A DNA stretch of 64,000 bases from Nitrosomonadaceae bacterium (GCA_002721545.1 PBKR01000028.1:1-64000), one strand, 5' to 3'; positions 46,622 to 57,272 are shown, numbered from the stretch's first letter. Numbers and translations are program-made. Notes: generated by a model not told the origin, from the letters alone.

Positions 46622-48997
46622 TTAAAACTGGTTCCCAAACACAAATTGAAATGGTTGTAATCTATCTCCTTCTTTTTTATTAAGTGCTTTTGCCAGGCTA
46701 ACTTTAAGAGGGCCCATTGGCGAAACCCAGGAAACAGAAATTCCAGCAGAGTATCGTAGGCCTTCTGTTTTAGGATATAGTCCATTGGGCCCAAATACAG
46801 TACCCGCATCAATGAACGCACCTAATCGGATAGACCTATCATTTTCCATCCCAGGTAATGGAAATAGAATTTCTGCACTTCCAACTACCAGTTTATTTCC
46901 ACCTAATGCCCTACGGGAGGTGTCACGTGGACCAAGCGAGCTTATTCTATAGCCTCGTACTGATCGATTGCCACCGGCAAAGAAATTTTTAAAGAACGGT
47001 AGCTCTCTTCCATCATAGCCATCTCCATAGCCCAGCTTTCCATCTAGCAGAAATGTGAAATTTTTAGAAATAGGGAAATAGTGCTTAGTGTGATAGTTTA
47101 TTTTAAAATATTTAAGGTCTCCTATTGGTACACTTATTTCCCCAAATATTCTATGTGTTGACCCCTTAGTTGGCCAAATGGCACTATTTCTTTCATCTCT
47201 AACAAACCTCATAGTAAGTGGAAAATTGCTAGTAGGATTCCCAAAAGTTGATACAAAATTTCTGTTACGTAAAGGACTTAAGGGTGATAGTGATAGATCT
47301 GTTACTTCAGCCCCAATCCCGACAAATATCGAGTCAATTTCATTAATTGGGAGGCCGAATCGGAAAGCAGCTCCTGTTGTAGCAGATTTGATATTTGATA
47401 CCGCATTTAGGTTATTAGTATTAAGACTTCTATGGTAAAGATCGATTCCTGCTGTTATTCCATCAATGGTAAAATAGGGATCAGTATATGATACAGAGAA
47501 TAATCTTCTAACTGCACCTGTATTTGCTTTAATAGCTAAAAACTTGCCTGTACCAAATATATTAGCCTGTGAGACGTTTCCACTTAATATTATGCCTTCT
47601 TGCTGAGAAAAGCCTAAGCCAACCATGACATTCCCAGTTGGTCTTTCTTTAACCTGAATATTTACATCAATTTTGTCTGTGGCATTGGCCACTGCAGGGG
47701 TCTCTACATTAACAGATTCAAAGTACTTTAGCTTATCTATACGAACCTTAGACCGATTTATTTTGGAAGTTGAATACCAGCCTCCTTCAAGTTGACGAAT
47801 TTCTCTACGAATAACCTCATCACGGGTACGATCATTACCAGATATAGAGATTCTTCTTACGTATACTCTACGACCTGGATCAATGAAAAAAGTAAAAGCC
47901 ACTTCTCTTTTTTCTTTATCTTGTTCAGGCGCAGCATTGACATTAGCAAATCCATATCCATCATCACCTAACCTATCTGTAATAAGTTTAATTGATTTGG
48001 TTAGTTTTTTACGTGAAAATATATCACCAGTTTTTAGCTTAACAAGTTTAAGTAATTCATCTTCTGGAACCTTCATGTCACCTGCCAATTTAATATTTGA
48101 TATTTTATATTGAGGGCCCTCAATTACATTGACTGTAATATAAATATCTTGCATGTCAGGTGTAACAGAAACTTGAGTAGAATCAATAGTAAATTCTAAA
48201 TAGCCACGATCAAGGTAATAAGAACGTAATTTCTCCAAGTCACCAGATAATTTCTGTTTTGAATATTGGTCATCGCTAGTAATCCAAGTCAGGAGGCCAG
48301 GAGTTCTAAGGCTAAAAAGGCCAACAAGCTCTCTTTCTCTGAATGCTTTGCTTCCAACAATGTTTATTTTTCTTATTTTTGCAACTTCTCCCTCATCAAT
48401 ACTAAAATTTAGGCCGACACGATTACGCTCAAGCGGAGTAATCGTAGTAGTAATCTTTACAGAATATCTTCCCTTGCTGATATAATTTTGCTTTAATGAT
48501 TGCTCTGCCTTATCTAATAAAGCACGATCAAAGATACGCGAGACAGCTAAACCTGATTTTCTGAGCCCAGTTTTAAGTTTATCTGGTTCAAACTCGCTTA
48601 CACCGACAAGAGTGACTTCTGCAATAGCTGGCCGTTCTTGTACTATTACTAATAGAACGCCATTTTCAGACTCTAATCGAACATCTTTAAAGAATCCAGT
48701 TGAATAAAGTGCTTTTATCGCATCTGCTGCTTTTTCTTTAGTTAAGGAATCACCAACCTTTATTGGAAGGTAGCTAAATATGGTTCCTGCTTCTGTACGT
48801 TGTATGCCTTCTACTCTGATATCTTTAACTATTAGAATTTTTTCTTCTGAATCATTGATTATGGGTTGTTTTTTGGTATCACCACCAAATATATCAATTG
48901 GCTTATCATCAGTTAATAAATCAATAGATGTATTTTCTGCTAACAGATATGAGGAGTAAAAGAAAAAAATAAGTACAACAAGGCCCTTAATTTTCAT
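46622..48997 (-). CDS. bamA: Outer membrane protein assembly factor BamA
   Basis: BamA inserts beta-barrel proteins into the outer membrane. The 791-residue protein has a signal peptide ending YLLAEN, five POTRA domains (~residues 50-440, the first beginning VKDIRVEGIQRTEAGTI), and a 16-strand barrel with the conserved loop-6 motif RSVRGYR and a C-terminal phenylalanine (FVFGNQF). It follows rseP by three bases. skp and lpxD, which normally come next, are missing; fabZ starts 66 nt downstream. Its presence means that an outer membrane with barrel proteins exists. Confidence 0.96.
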   Translation of the reverse strand: MKIKGLVVLIFFFYSSYLLAENTSIDLLTDDKPIDIFGGDTKKQPIINDSEEKILIVKDIRVEGIQRTEAGTIFSYLPIKVGDSLTKEKAADAIKALYSTGFFKDVRLESENGVLLVIVQERPAIAEVTLVGVSEFEPDKLKTGLRKSGLAVSRIFDRALLDKAEQSLKQNYISKGRYSVKITTTITPLERNRVGLNFSIDEGEVAKIRKINIVGSKAFRERELVGLFSLRTPGLLTWITSDDQYSKQKLSGDLEKLRSYYLDRGYLEFTIDSTQVSVTPDMQDIYITVNVIEGPQYKISNIKLAGDMKVPEDELLKLVKLKTGDIFSRKKLTKSIKLITDRLGDDGYGFANVNAAPEQDKEKREVAFTFFIDPGRRVYVRRISISGNDRTRDEVIRREIRQLEGGWYSTSKINRSKVRIDKLKYFESVNVETPAVANATDKIDVNIQVKERPTGNVMVGLGFSQQEGIILSGNVSQANIFGTGKFLAIKANTGAVRRLFSVSYTDPYFTIDGITAGIDLYHRSLNTNNLNAVSNIKSATTGAAFRFGLPINEIDSIFVGIGAEVTDLSLSPLSPLRNRNFVSTFGNPTSNFPLTMRFVRDERNSAIWPTKGSTHRIFGEISVPIGDLKYFKINYHTKHYFPISKNFTFLLDGKLGYGDGYDGRELPFFKNFFAGGNRSVRGYRISSLGPRDTSRRALGGNKLVVGSAEILFPLPGMENDRSIRLGAFIDAGTVFGPNGLYPKTEGLRYSAGISVSWVSPMGPLKVSLAKALNKKEGDRLQPFQFVFGNQF

Positions 48998-49000
48998 TTT

Positions 49001-50368
49001 TTAAGTGGAGATTAGCCGATTGATGTCGTTATAGACTGCAAAAATCATTAAAGTAAACAATAACAGTATGCCTATTTGTTGACCAATTGCCATGGCTCTT
49101 TCAGACAAAGGGCTACCTTTAATGATTTCAACGACATAATACATCAAATGTCCGCCATCTAATAATGGGATAGGGAGTAAATTTAATACACCTAAGCTAA
49201 TACTTATAAGTGCGAGGAATCCTAGGTAAGGTGCAACCCCCATTTGTGCAGATTTACCAGCGTAATCAGCAATTGTGATAGGTCCACTTAAATTTTTTAA
49301 TGATACTTCTCCCATCACCATTTTCCATAACATTTGTAATGTAAATATGGATGTGTCCCAAGTTTTATTTATTGCTTTTACTATTGCAATATGTGCTGGG
49401 TAATTAGCTTTAATTAATAAATCCTTGAATTTTGAGTGATCAATTTTTGGACTAACACCAATTTTACCAATTTGCTCTCCATTTTTGGTGGTTGTATCAG
49501 GAGTTATTTTTACATTAACTATGGTATTGCCACGTTGTATTTTAATAATTAATGGGTTCTCTGGGTTGTTCTGTATTTTCTGTACAAAATCAGCCCACTG
49601 AGCTATTTTTTCTTCATTAATAGATAAAATTCTATCATTAAAAAGTAGTCCCGCACGATCACCTGCCCCATTTGGTTCTATTTGGTTGATTATTGGTTCA
49701 ATTTCTGGCTGATACACATTTAATCCTATCTTCATTAAGAAATTGGTATCTAGATCATTCACATCTAGTGTACTTAAATTTAATTTTTTCAAAGTAATTT
49801 GTTTACTCTTATTGATAGTTTCGATAATTAAATTATGTTTCTTTTCTACTGCATTAGAAAGAAGAGCCCATCGAGCATCTTGCCAGGTAGATATAGATTC
49901 CCCTCCAATTTTTACTATAGTTTCGCCAGCTTGAAAATTTGCAGCTGCTGCTGGTGAATTAGGAGTAATTTTCCCAAGGATTGGCTTTATGCCATTTACT
50001 CCATGCAAGAAAAGAAGAAAATAGAGAAAAATAGCGAGAAGAAAATTTGCAAGAGGCCCTGCAGATACGATGGCAAAGCGGCGAGCTACAGTAAGATTAT
50101 TAAATGCACGAGATAGGTCTTCAGGGGACACTTTACCTTCTCGTTCATCTAGCATTTTTACATAACCGCCAAGAGGGATAGCTGCTACTACCCATTCAGT
50201 TTTGTCTTTCCCCAAACATTTTTTTATTAATGGCCGGCCAAATCCTACAGAAAAACGTAATACTTTGACATTGCATAAATGTGCAATTAAATAATGGCCT
50301 AGTTCATGAAAAATTATTAGTAGACCTAATGCAATGATGAAAGAAATTATTGTAAAGAGTAGTGTCAT
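49001..50368 (-). CDS. rseP: Site-2 intramembrane zinc protease RseP
   Basis: It cleaves membrane-spanning substrates such as anti-sigma-E factor RseA and leftover signal peptides. The 455-residue protein has the zinc motif HELGHYLIAH (residues ~21-30), two tandem PDZ domains (~residues 115-300), and the third-ligand motif LLPIPLLDGGHLMYY near 400 in a C-terminal membrane helix. It lies between dxr, at an unusually large 223-nt distance, and bamA at three bases. Confidence 0.95.
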   Translation of the reverse strand: MTLLFTIISFIIALGLLIIFHELGHYLIAHLCNVKVLRFSVGFGRPLIKKCLGKDKTEWVVAAIPLGGYVKMLDEREGKVSPEDLSRAFNNLTVARRFAIVSAGPLANFLLAIFLYFLLFLHGVNGIKPILGKITPNSPAAAANFQAGETIVKIGGESISTWQDARWALLSNAVEKKHNLIIETINKSKQITLKKLNLSTLDVNDLDTNFLMKIGLNVYQPEIEPIINQIEPNGAGDRAGLLFNDRILSINEEKIAQWADFVQKIQNNPENPLIIKIQRGNTIVNVKITPDTTTKNGEQIGKIGVSPKIDHSKFKDLLIKANYPAHIAIVKAINKTWDTSIFTLQMLWKMVMGEVSLKNLSGPITIADYAGKSAQMGVAPYLGFLALISISLGVLNLLPIPLLDGGHLMYYVVEIIKGSPLSERAMAIGQQIGILLLFTLMIFAVYNDINRLIST

Positions 50369-50591
50369 ACTAATTTTTTAATTAAAATTGATCAGAGTGA
50401 TAAAATTGATCAATGTGAATATGTAATTTTACTTATATCATATAGATAGAGAATGAAAAGATAATGACTAAATTAAAACTAGATAGTATCTAGTAGATTG
50501 TAATTCTTAAAATTATAGTAGTTATTCATATGAAGCTAGTATTTATGTATCCTTAAATTTTAAATCAGCGTGATTTCTAGTTAATTTATGA

Positions 50592-51779
50592 TTAATTTTC
50601 TTCTGAGTCTATTAATTTATAAGTAGCATTACGTGCTAAATTATCAATTGCCAGTATATCTTCAAGTGTAAAAATATCTGTAGATTCTATTGACTCCATT
50701 ACTTGCTGAATGATTGACGGAATTGCTGTAAATGGTATTCTGGATTTTAGAAATGCTTCAACCGCCACCTCATTCGCAGCATTAAGCACTGCAGGAGAGC
50801 TACCGCCAGTAGAAAGTGCCTTATATGCAAGATTGAGGCAGGGAAATCTAGAGAAATCTGGTTGTTCAAAATTTAGTGATGCAACCTTAAAGATATCAAG
50901 AGGTGTTACTCCACATTCAATTCGCTCTGGATATGCTAAAGCATGAGCTATTGGAGTTCGCATGTCTGGGTTGCCTAATTGTGCTAATACTGAGCCATCA
51001 ATATACTCAACCATAGAATGAATTATACTTTGTGGATGTATTACTACTTGAATATTTTCGGGCTTCGCATCAAATAACCAATGTGCCTCAATTATCTCTA
51101 GCCCTTTATTCATCATAGTGGCAGAGTCCACAGATATCTTTCTCCCCATATCCCAATTAGGATGATTACAAGCCTGTTCTGGGGTAACATTCTTAATATC
51201 AGATAGTGATGTTTTTCGGAATGGCCCACCTGATGCTGTTAATAAAATTCTACGTACACCAGATTGTTTATGATTCCCAGTAAATCCTTTGGGTAGAGAC
51301 TGAAAAATTGCATTATGCTCACTATCAATCGGTAACAAAGTAGCATGGTTTTTTTTGACTATATCCATAAATATGCGACCTGCCATTACTAGAGTCTCTT
51401 TATTGGCAAGAAGAACATATTTTCCTTTCGAAGCAGCAGCAAAAGTAGGGCGGATTCCAGCAGCGCCAACAATTGCTGCCATAACAATGTCTACTTCAGG
51501 CAATGATGCAACTTTTTCCAGAGATTCAACTCCACATAGGACCTCAGTATCAATCCCTTCTTTAGTGATTTCTGTTTTAAGGTTATCAGCACTGATGGGG
51601 TCAAGCATTACTGCATATTGTGGATGGAAAATACGACATTGATCTAGCATTTTATCACTGCTTTTATTAGCGGTAAGCGCAACTATTTGATATTTATTTG
51701 GGTGGCGAGAGACTACATCAAGTGTACTAATTCCAACACTTCCAGTAGAACCAAGAATAGTGATATTTCGAGCAGCCAT
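50592..51779 (-). CDS. dxr: 1-deoxy-D-xylulose-5-phosphate reductoisomerase
   Basis: It forms 2-C-methyl-D-erythritol-4-phosphate, the first committed step of the MEP isoprenoid route, using NADPH. The 395-residue chain has the NADPH site TILGSTGSVGISTLDVV, LANKETLVMAG, PIDSEHNAIFQSL with metal ligands, and VDSATMMNKGLEIIEAHWLF (in parts). It starts three bases after cdsA. Its product line feeds UppS two genes upstream. Confidence 0.97.
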   Translation of the reverse strand: MAARNITILGSTGSVGISTLDVVSRHPNKYQIVALTANKSSDKMLDQCRIFHPQYAVMLDPISADNLKTEITKEGIDTEVLCGVESLEKVASLPEVDIVMAAIVGAAGIRPTFAAASKGKYVLLANKETLVMAGRIFMDIVKKNHATLLPIDSEHNAIFQSLPKGFTGNHKQSGVRRILLTASGGPFRKTSLSDIKNVTPEQACNHPNWDMGRKISVDSATMMNKGLEIIEAHWLFDAKPENIQVVIHPQSIIHSMVEYIDGSVLAQLGNPDMRTPIAHALAYPERIECGVTPLDIFKVASLNFEQPDFSRFPCLNLAYKALSTGGSSPAVLNAANEVAVEAFLKSRIPFTAIPSIIQQVMESIESTDIFTLEDILAIDNLARNATYKLIDSEEN

Positions 51780-51782
51780 AAT

Positions 51783-52601
51783 TTAAATGGTAAAGAAAAG
51801 AAGAACTACAAAAATAGCTACAGGTAGTGATGAAGTTAGTGAATCAATACGATCAAGTATACCACCATGACCGGGTAGAATATTACCACTATTCTTAACC
51901 TCTGCCTGGCGTTTTATTAATGATTCAAATAAATCTCCTAAAATTCCTAATACAACAAGCGCTAATAACAGAGGAATATATAAGCTAATTTTAATTTTAT
52001 CTATAACTAAATAGTCCCAAATTAATGCGTAGATACAGACTGCAACTAATGCACCAAATACACCTTCCCAAGTCTTACCAGGGCTTGTTTTGGGGGCAAG
52101 TTTGTTTTTTCCATATTTACGTCCAGTAAAGTATGCTGCAGTATCAGAGATCCAAATAGCTGCTATAAATCCTAATAAAAGCATAGGATCTATGGCACGA
52201 AGCTGGAACAAGGCAAGGCATGTCGGTAATAGCAGCATCCATCCTATTAGTGCAAATAATATCGGGTTTCTTACTGATACATTAAACTTTAAAAAACAAG
52301 GCACACAAAATAACCAGAAACATAGGGCTACAGCATAAAGCCATATGAATTGACTAGTATAAGGGTCAATTATAGTGACTCTGCTTAAAATAAATAGTAA
52401 TTCTCCTCCAATGAATACTGTAAAGATAAGATAAAGAATGGAGCCAGGTAAGGAGAACTTTGATAATTGACTCCATTCCCATGAGCCAATTACAGCGATA
52501 GCAAGAAGAAAAATCATCCAAAATATTGGTGAAAAATAGAATAGCCCTAGCATAAAAACTATTAAGAAACATAGGGCTGTGTAAATACGGGTGCTTAGCA
52601 T
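51783..52601 (-). CDS. cdsA: Phosphatidate cytidylyltransferase
   Basis: This integral membrane enzyme makes CDP-diacylglycerol from phosphatidate and CTP, the entry to phospholipid synthesis. The 272-residue protein has about eight helices and the C-terminal signature SPGKTWEGVFGALV ... GDLFESLIKRQAEVKNSG ... LPGHGGILDRIDS with the metal aspartates. It lies between uppS (99 nt) and dxr (3 nt). With LPS apparently lost, phospholipids would supply both outer-membrane leaflets. Confidence 0.96.
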   Translation of the reverse strand: MLSTRIYTALCFLIVFMLGLFYFSPIFWMIFLLAIAVIGSWEWSQLSKFSLPGSILYLIFTVFIGGELLFILSRVTIIDPYTSQFIWLYAVALCFWLFCVPCFLKFNVSVRNPILFALIGWMLLLPTCLALFQLRAIDPMLLLGFIAAIWISDTAAYFTGRKYGKNKLAPKTSPGKTWEGVFGALVAVCIYALIWDYLVIDKIKISLYIPLLLALVVLGILGDLFESLIKRQAEVKNSGNILPGHGGILDRIDSLTSSLPVAIFVVLLFFTI

Positions 52602-52700
52602 AAGAGTTAGGTGGTAAGTGCAAGACTATCAAATTGAATGAGTATTTTTAAATTATTGTTGAGGCAAAATTTTATACTATTTTATAGTAGTTCTTAGTTC

Positions 52701-53447
52701 TTAGAGTTGCTCACTTATTCTGCCAAAACGTCTTTCTCTTTGCTGATATGACTTGATAGCAAGATCAAGTGAGTCCGCATTAAAATCTGGCCATAAGGTA
52801 TCAGTAAAATAAAGTTCTGTATAAGAAAGCTGCCATAATAGAAAATTACTAATACGTTGTTCACCGCCTGTCCGTATAAATAAATCTGGTTCAGGTGCGT
52901 AGCTCATTGCAAGATATTGAGATAAATCATTTTCTACAAAATTATTAATTAGCCCCGGATTTTTTGTATGCATCCTCTGTATGGCCTGCATAATATCCCA
53001 ACGTCCACCATAATTTGCTGCAATAGTAAGTGTTAACCGTGTATTTGAAGCAGTCATTTCTTCACCGTTACGAATAAATTCTATTGTTTTTTGATCAAAT
53101 TTTGTTAAGTCTCCTATTACTTTGAAGCGGATGCCATTTTCATGTAATTTAATTACCTCTTGATCAAGAACTAAAGTAAATAGCTGCATTAGAAATGAAA
53201 TTTCCTCAATTGGTCTGCGCCAATTTTCACTGCTAAAAGCATATAGTGTCAGATAGTTAACTTTACGCTTAATACAAGATTTTACAGCGGTGCGTACGGA
53301 TTCTACTCCACGCTTATGACCAGCCATTCGTGGTAATGAATGTGTTCTTGCCCAACGACCATTGCCGTCCATAATAATGGCGACATGTTGGGGAATCATA
53401 TCTATTTTTGGAGTTGTTTTATTTGAGCTGGAACTGGTTACATGCAT
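52701..53447 (-). CDS. uppS: Undecaprenyl diphosphate synthase
   Basis: This cis-prenyltransferase builds the C55 carrier used for peptidoglycan. The 248-residue protein has HVAIIMDGNGRWARTH with the catalytic aspartate (about residue 26), GHKRGVESVR, YAFSSENWRRP and IRTGGEQRISNFLLWQ. I use the ATG at 53447; a TTG lies six bases earlier. It follows frr in the usual translation/isoprenoid order. Confidence 0.96.
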   Translation of the reverse strand: MHVTSSSSNKTTPKIDMIPQHVAIIMDGNGRWARTHSLPRMAGHKRGVESVRTAVKSCIKRKVNYLTLYAFSSENWRRPIEEISFLMQLFTLVLDQEVIKLHENGIRFKVIGDLTKFDQKTIEFIRNGEEMTASNTRLTLTIAANYGGRWDIMQAIQRMHTKNPGLINNFVENDLSQYLAMSYAPEPDLFIRTGGEQRISNFLLWQLSYTELYFTDTLWPDFNADSLDLAIKSYQQRERRFGRISEQL

Positions 53448-53474
53448 GAGCAAGGTTATACATTGGTTAGTTCC

Positions 53475-54032
53475 CTAAACAGCCATTAATTCGACCTCTT
53501 TAGCCTGCAAGAGCTTATCTATTTCAGAAATATGATGATTAGTAAGCTTTTGTATTTCATCCTGGCCACGTCGTTCTTCATCTTCAGCAATTTTCTTGTC
53601 TTTTAGAATATTTTTCAGATTAGTATTGGCATCACGTCGGATATTTCTCATGGATACTCGTGCATTTTCAGCTTCTTGTTTTACAATTTTAGTAAGATCT
53701 CGGCGGCGATCTTCTGTTAGAATCGGCATAGGGACACGTATTATTTCACCAACAGTCACAGGGTTTAAGCCTAAATCTGAATCTCGAATTGTTTTTTCAA
53801 TCTGACCGAGCATATTCTTTTCCCATGGCGTAACATTAATTGTACGGGCATCAGCTAAAGTTATATTTGCAACTTGGGTAATTGGTACAGGCGAACCATA
53901 ATAATCTACTGTAACATGGTCTAGAATACCTGTATGAGCACGTCCAGTTCGTATTTTACCAAAACTAATTATTAGTGCCTCAAAACTTTTCTGCATTTTT
54001 TGTTCAGCAGATTTTTTTATATTGGTGATCAT
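53475..54032 (-). CDS. frr: Ribosome recycling factor
   Basis: With EF-G it splits post-termination ribosomes. The 185-residue chain has the family segments [15 protein letters not shown] near residue 26, [25 protein letters not shown] and REVEE-type [27 protein letters not shown] (in parts). Length equals that of E. coli Frr. It lies between pyrH and uppS on the minus strand. Confidence 0.97.
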   Translation of the reverse strand: MITNIKKSAEQKMQKSFEALIISFGKIRTGRAHTGILDHVTVDYYGSPVPITQVANITLADARTINVTPWEKNMLGQIEKTIRDSDLGLNPVTVGEIIRVPMPILTEDRRRDLTKIVKQEAENARVSMRNIRRDANTNLKNILKDKKIAEDEERRGQDEIQKLTNHHISEIDKLLQAKEVELMAV

Positions 54033-54096
54033 AGAGAATGATTTAGAGTTAAATAATACTATCTGCTATATTTAATAGCAAAAATACTATGCTAGT

Positions 54097-54807
54097 TTAT
54101 ATCTGGATTAACGTACCCTCATTAGCTCCTTCTATTACACGTTTTAGTGCTCCAGTTTTAAAGATACTAAAAACGTTAAGAGGTAGTTTCTGATCACGGC
54201 AGAGGGTTAAAGCCGTGGCATCCATTACCATTAAATTCTTGTTAATAGCTTCATCAAATGACAAATTTTTGTATCGCTTGGCATCAGTATCTATTTTTGG
54301 GTCACTAGAATATACCCCATCAACTTTAGTTCCTTTGAGAACTATATCTACATTCATTTCTAAGCCACGTAATGCAGCAGCAGTATCTGTAGTAAAAAAA
54401 GGATTTCCAGTACCGGCTGCAAAGATAACAATTTTGCCCTCTTCTAGATAGCGTATTGCTTTTTCTCGTATATAAGATTCTACGACCTGATCAATACGTA
54501 ATGCAGATTGTACCTTTGCTTTTAATCCTTTGCACTTCATTGCATCTTGTAAAGCCAGGGCATTCATAATAGTTGCTAACATCCCCATATAATCAGCAGT
54601 TGCGCGATCTATCTGATTATTTTTTGAAGTTGTCATTCCACGAAATATATTTCCCCCGCCAATTACAATTGCTACCTCAACATTATTTTTTATAGCCTCA
54701 GAAATTTCTGAGACTACATGTTCCATCACAGCATGGTTAATGCCGTAACTATTTTCCCCCATCAGCGCTTCCCCTGAAAGTTTTAACAGGATACGTTTAT
54801 AGGTCAT
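54097..54807 (-). CDS. pyrH: Uridylate kinase
   Basis: It phosphorylates UMP to UDP and belongs to the amino-acid-kinase fold. The 236-residue protein has [13 protein letters not shown] at the start, [31 protein letters not shown] and [19 protein letters not shown], all typical. It occupies the conserved tsf-pyrH-frr position. Confidence 0.97.
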   Translation of the reverse strand: MTYKRILLKLSGEALMGENSYGINHAVMEHVVSEISEAIKNNVEVAIVIGGGNIFRGMTTSKNNQIDRATADYMGMLATIMNALALQDAMKCKGLKAKVQSALRIDQVVESYIREKAIRYLEEGKIVIFAAGTGNPFFTTDTAAALRGLEMNVDIVLKGTKVDGVYSSDPKIDTDAKRYKNLSFDEAINKNLMVMDATALTLCRDQKLPLNVFSIFKTGALKRVIEGANEGTLIQI

Positions 54808-54848
54808 AGTTATTATGAATAATTATAATAAGTTAACTATATCGTTAG

Positions 54849-55742
54849 TTAAGTATTTTCTTTTGCTTGATTAATTTGTGACATTACTTCATTTGCAAAA
54901 TCACAGGATTTTTTTTCTAAGCCTTCACCTACTGTATACATTGTAAATCCATTCACTATAGTAGATTTAGTGTTGAGTAATTTCTCGATAGTTTGATTAG
55001 GATCTTTGACAAAAGGTTGTCCTAATAATGTTATCTCACTAAGATATTTTGCTATACGACCATCAACCATTTTATTAATTATTTCCTTAGGCTTTCCACT
55101 TTCTGTTGCTTGTGCCATATAAATCTGACGTTCTCGCTCTAATAATTCCTCCGATACTTGCTCCTTTGATATGCATATTGGTTTACTTGCTGCAATATGC
55201 ATAGCTAAATCTTTACCTAATACTTCATCATTACCAGCGTAGTCAACAATGACGCCTATTTTACCGCCATGAAGATATGAAGAAAGGTAACCTTTGGTAG
55301 TATGTAGCATACAACGTCTAATACTAATTTTTTCACCAAGTTTCATAATTAATTCCATACGGAATTCTTCTACATTCTTTCCATTCTGCATATTAGATTT
55401 TGAAAGAGATTCCACATTGGTTAAATTTTCAGTAGCAATTAGTTGAGCTAAATCTCTTGAAAATTTAATGAAATCTTCGTTTTTTGCTACAAAATCAGTT
55501 TCACAGTTAATTTCAACCAAAGCCCCATTTTTTTTGTTAGGGGATATTTCTATACCTATAACTCCCTCTGTCGCAATACGATTTGCAGTTCTGTTTGCTT
55601 TCGATCCGCTTTTTATACGTAATAAATCTTCGGCTTTTTTAATATTGCCGCTGGTTTCTACTAAGGCTTTCTTGCATTCCATCATGCCAAGCCCAGTAAT
55701 GTCGCGTAATTCTTTTACTATATTTGCGGTTATGTCCGCCAT
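54849..55742 (-). CDS. tsf: Elongation factor Ts
   Basis: It exchanges GDP for GTP on EF-Tu. The 297-residue protein begins [27 protein letters not shown], a UBA-like domain, and has the [12 protein letters not shown] motif that contacts EF-Tu. I use the ATG at 55742; the frame extends four codons to a TTG. It follows rpsB by 100 nt, the universal rpsB-tsf pair. Confidence 0.96.
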   Translation of the reverse strand: MADITANIVKELRDITGLGMMECKKALVETSGNIKKAEDLLRIKSGSKANRTANRIATEGVIGIEISPNKKNGALVEINCETDFVAKNEDFIKFSRDLAQLIATENLTNVESLSKSNMQNGKNVEEFRMELIMKLGEKISIRRCMLHTTKGYLSSYLHGGKIGVIVDYAGNDEVLGKDLAMHIAASKPICISKEQVSEELLERERQIYMAQATESGKPKEIINKMVDGRIAKYLSEITLLGQPFVKDPNQTIEKLLNTKSTIVNGFTMYTVGEGLEKKSCDFANEVMSQINQAKENT

Positions 55743-55842
55743 ACTTTTATCCAAATATAAATTAATAATTACCGTGCATTAATTCTTGCAAAATTTTATC
55801 AAAAATAAGCTAAATGAAGAAATAGTTTATTGGTTTCTTAAT

Positions 55843-56595
55843 TTAAGCGGTTTCCTTTTCTGCCATCATTGTTTCATTCATTTCCACAAATTCATTTTGG
55901 TCTGTTTCGTGCACAATTTTACTTTTTCCTTCAAGGACTGCATCAGCCACACCACGTGCATAGAGGCGTATTGCCTGGCTAGAATCATCATTACCTGGGA
56001 TTACATAATCAACTTTTTCAGGGTTATGATTTGTATCCACGACGCCAATTATTGGGATACCTAGTTTATTAGCTTCTGTTAATGCACCTTTTTGATAGCC
56101 AATATCAACGACAAACATAGCATCTGGTATTTGGCTCATATTTTTAATTCCACCTAGGCTTTGATTTAATTTATCTAACTCTCTTTGAATATCAAGTGCT
56201 TGTTTTTTATTAAGCTTCTCAAATGTTCCATCCTGAGCCATGGTTTCCATATCTTTAAGGCGTTTAATAGATTGCTTAATTGTCTTAAAATTTGTTAGCA
56301 TCCCTCCTAGCCAACGTTGATCTACATAAGGAGACCCACATCGTATTGCCTCTTCACGAATAATATTTTTTGCTTGGCGCTTAGTGCCAACAAATAGAAT
56401 GACACCTTTATTAGTAGAAAGTTGGCGTGCATATTTCATTGCATCTTGGTACATGATAATGGTTTTTTCAAGATTAATGATGTGGATTTTGTTTCGGTGG
56501 CCAAATATATATGGGGCCATCTTTGGGTTCCAGAATCGAGTTTGGTGTCCAAAATGAACTCCGGCCTCTAGCATTTTGCGCATAGTTACAGCCAT
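55843..56595 (-). CDS. rpsB: 30S ribosomal protein S2
   Basis: This 30S protein is near the subunit head and is needed for S1 binding. The 250-residue chain has [55 protein letters not shown] and [20 protein letters not shown] (in parts). AGGAGA lies six bases before the ATG. A long leader with a palindrome suggests autogenous control by S2, as known in E. coli. Confidence 0.97.
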   Translation of the reverse strand: MAVTMRKMLEAGVHFGHQTRFWNPKMAPYIFGHRNKIHIINLEKTIIMYQDAMKYARQLSTNKGVILFVGTKRQAKNIIREEAIRCGSPYVDQRWLGGMLTNFKTIKQSIKRLKDMETMAQDGTFEKLNKKQALDIQRELDKLNQSLGGIKNMSQIPDAMFVVDIGYQKGALTEANKLGIPIIGVVDTNHNPEKVDYVIPGNDDSSQAIRLYARGVADAVLEGKSKIVHETDQNEFVEMNETMMAEKETA

Positions 56596-56600
56596 AAATT

Positions 56601-56626
56601 TCTCCTGTAGGGTTGAGCCTCAACCC
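56601..56626 (-). promoter_or_regulatory. rpsB leader: ribosome site and palindrome
   Basis: On the minus strand the leader carries GGGTTGAGGCTCAACCC (56610-56626), a near-perfect palindrome that folds as a 6-bp stem with a 5-base loop, just before the Shine-Dalgarno AGGAGA (56601-56606). In E. coli the rpsB leader is the S2 repression site; a similar role is inferred from position and fold. Confidence 0.5.
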
Positions 56627-56718
56627 GCCTAGTCACTCTTTAATGAGCACCCTTGGATTGGCGAGCATGTGAATTTAATTTGGTGAAAATATTATTTTCA
56701 GAGCCAAATTATTTTATC

Positions 56719-56748
56719 AGTATAACATTTTTACTTGATCTGGCTCAA
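56719..56748 (-). promoter_or_regulatory. Candidate rpsB-tsf promoter
   Basis: On the minus strand TTGAGC (56743-56748), an 18-base spacer and TATACT (56719-56724) with an extended TG two bases upstream make a good sigma-70 promoter. The leader to the rpsB start would be about 117 nt. This is the best hexamer pair seen in the window. Confidence 0.6.
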
Positions 56749-56891
56749 GATTAGAAGTGCTGTCATTATATTATTAAAATGACTACATTAATATTATTGC
56801 AAGTGAAAAGATATACGCTTTTTGTATTTCTAAATCCTCTCTAAAGGCAATTAATTTAAAATTATTTTTTAATTGCTAATTATTTATAGCC

Positions 56892-57272
56892 TTAAAACAC
56901 AAGGGTAGGGTTTTTAGTAAGAGCAACTAGTACTATATAGAAAAATACAATTTGGGCTAAGATCCATGAGATAGTTTTTGTTTTTTTTGTCTTTCCTAAT
57001 CTTAAAGCTACCATTCCTAATAGTATATAGAGGAATAGCCCCCCAATTTTTGCACTAAGCCATATATTGAACCCTGGGTATTTCTGGATCATAGATACTA
57101 GTAATATTGCACTTGTTAGGAGTATGGTGTCAATGATGTGCGGAAGGAATTTTATCCATCTCATTGTTAACAATGGTGATCCTTGTATCATCCATATTCC
57201 ACGTAAACTAAATAAGATATAGCTTAATATTATGCTAGTTATATGAATTAATTTTATTGCAGCAAAGCTCAT
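56892..57272 (-). CDS. SirB-family membrane protein
   Basis: The 126-residue protein starts MSFAAIKLIHITSIILSYILF and has four membrane helices with FSLRGIWMI and LPHIIDTILLTSAI, the pattern of the SirB family (invasion regulator SirB2), whose biochemical role is not established. I chose the ATG at 57272, with AAGG seven bases upstream; the frame extends nine codons. It lies between rpsB and the serine acetyltransferase gene. The 296-nt gap to rpsB is occupied by the rpsB leader and promoter. Confidence 0.85.
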   Translation of the reverse strand: MSFAAIKLIHITSIILSYILFSLRGIWMIQGSPLLTMRWIKFLPHIIDTILLTSAILLVSMIQKYPGFNIWLSAKIGGLFLYILLGMVALRLGKTKKTKTISWILAQIVFFYIVLVALTKNPTLVF

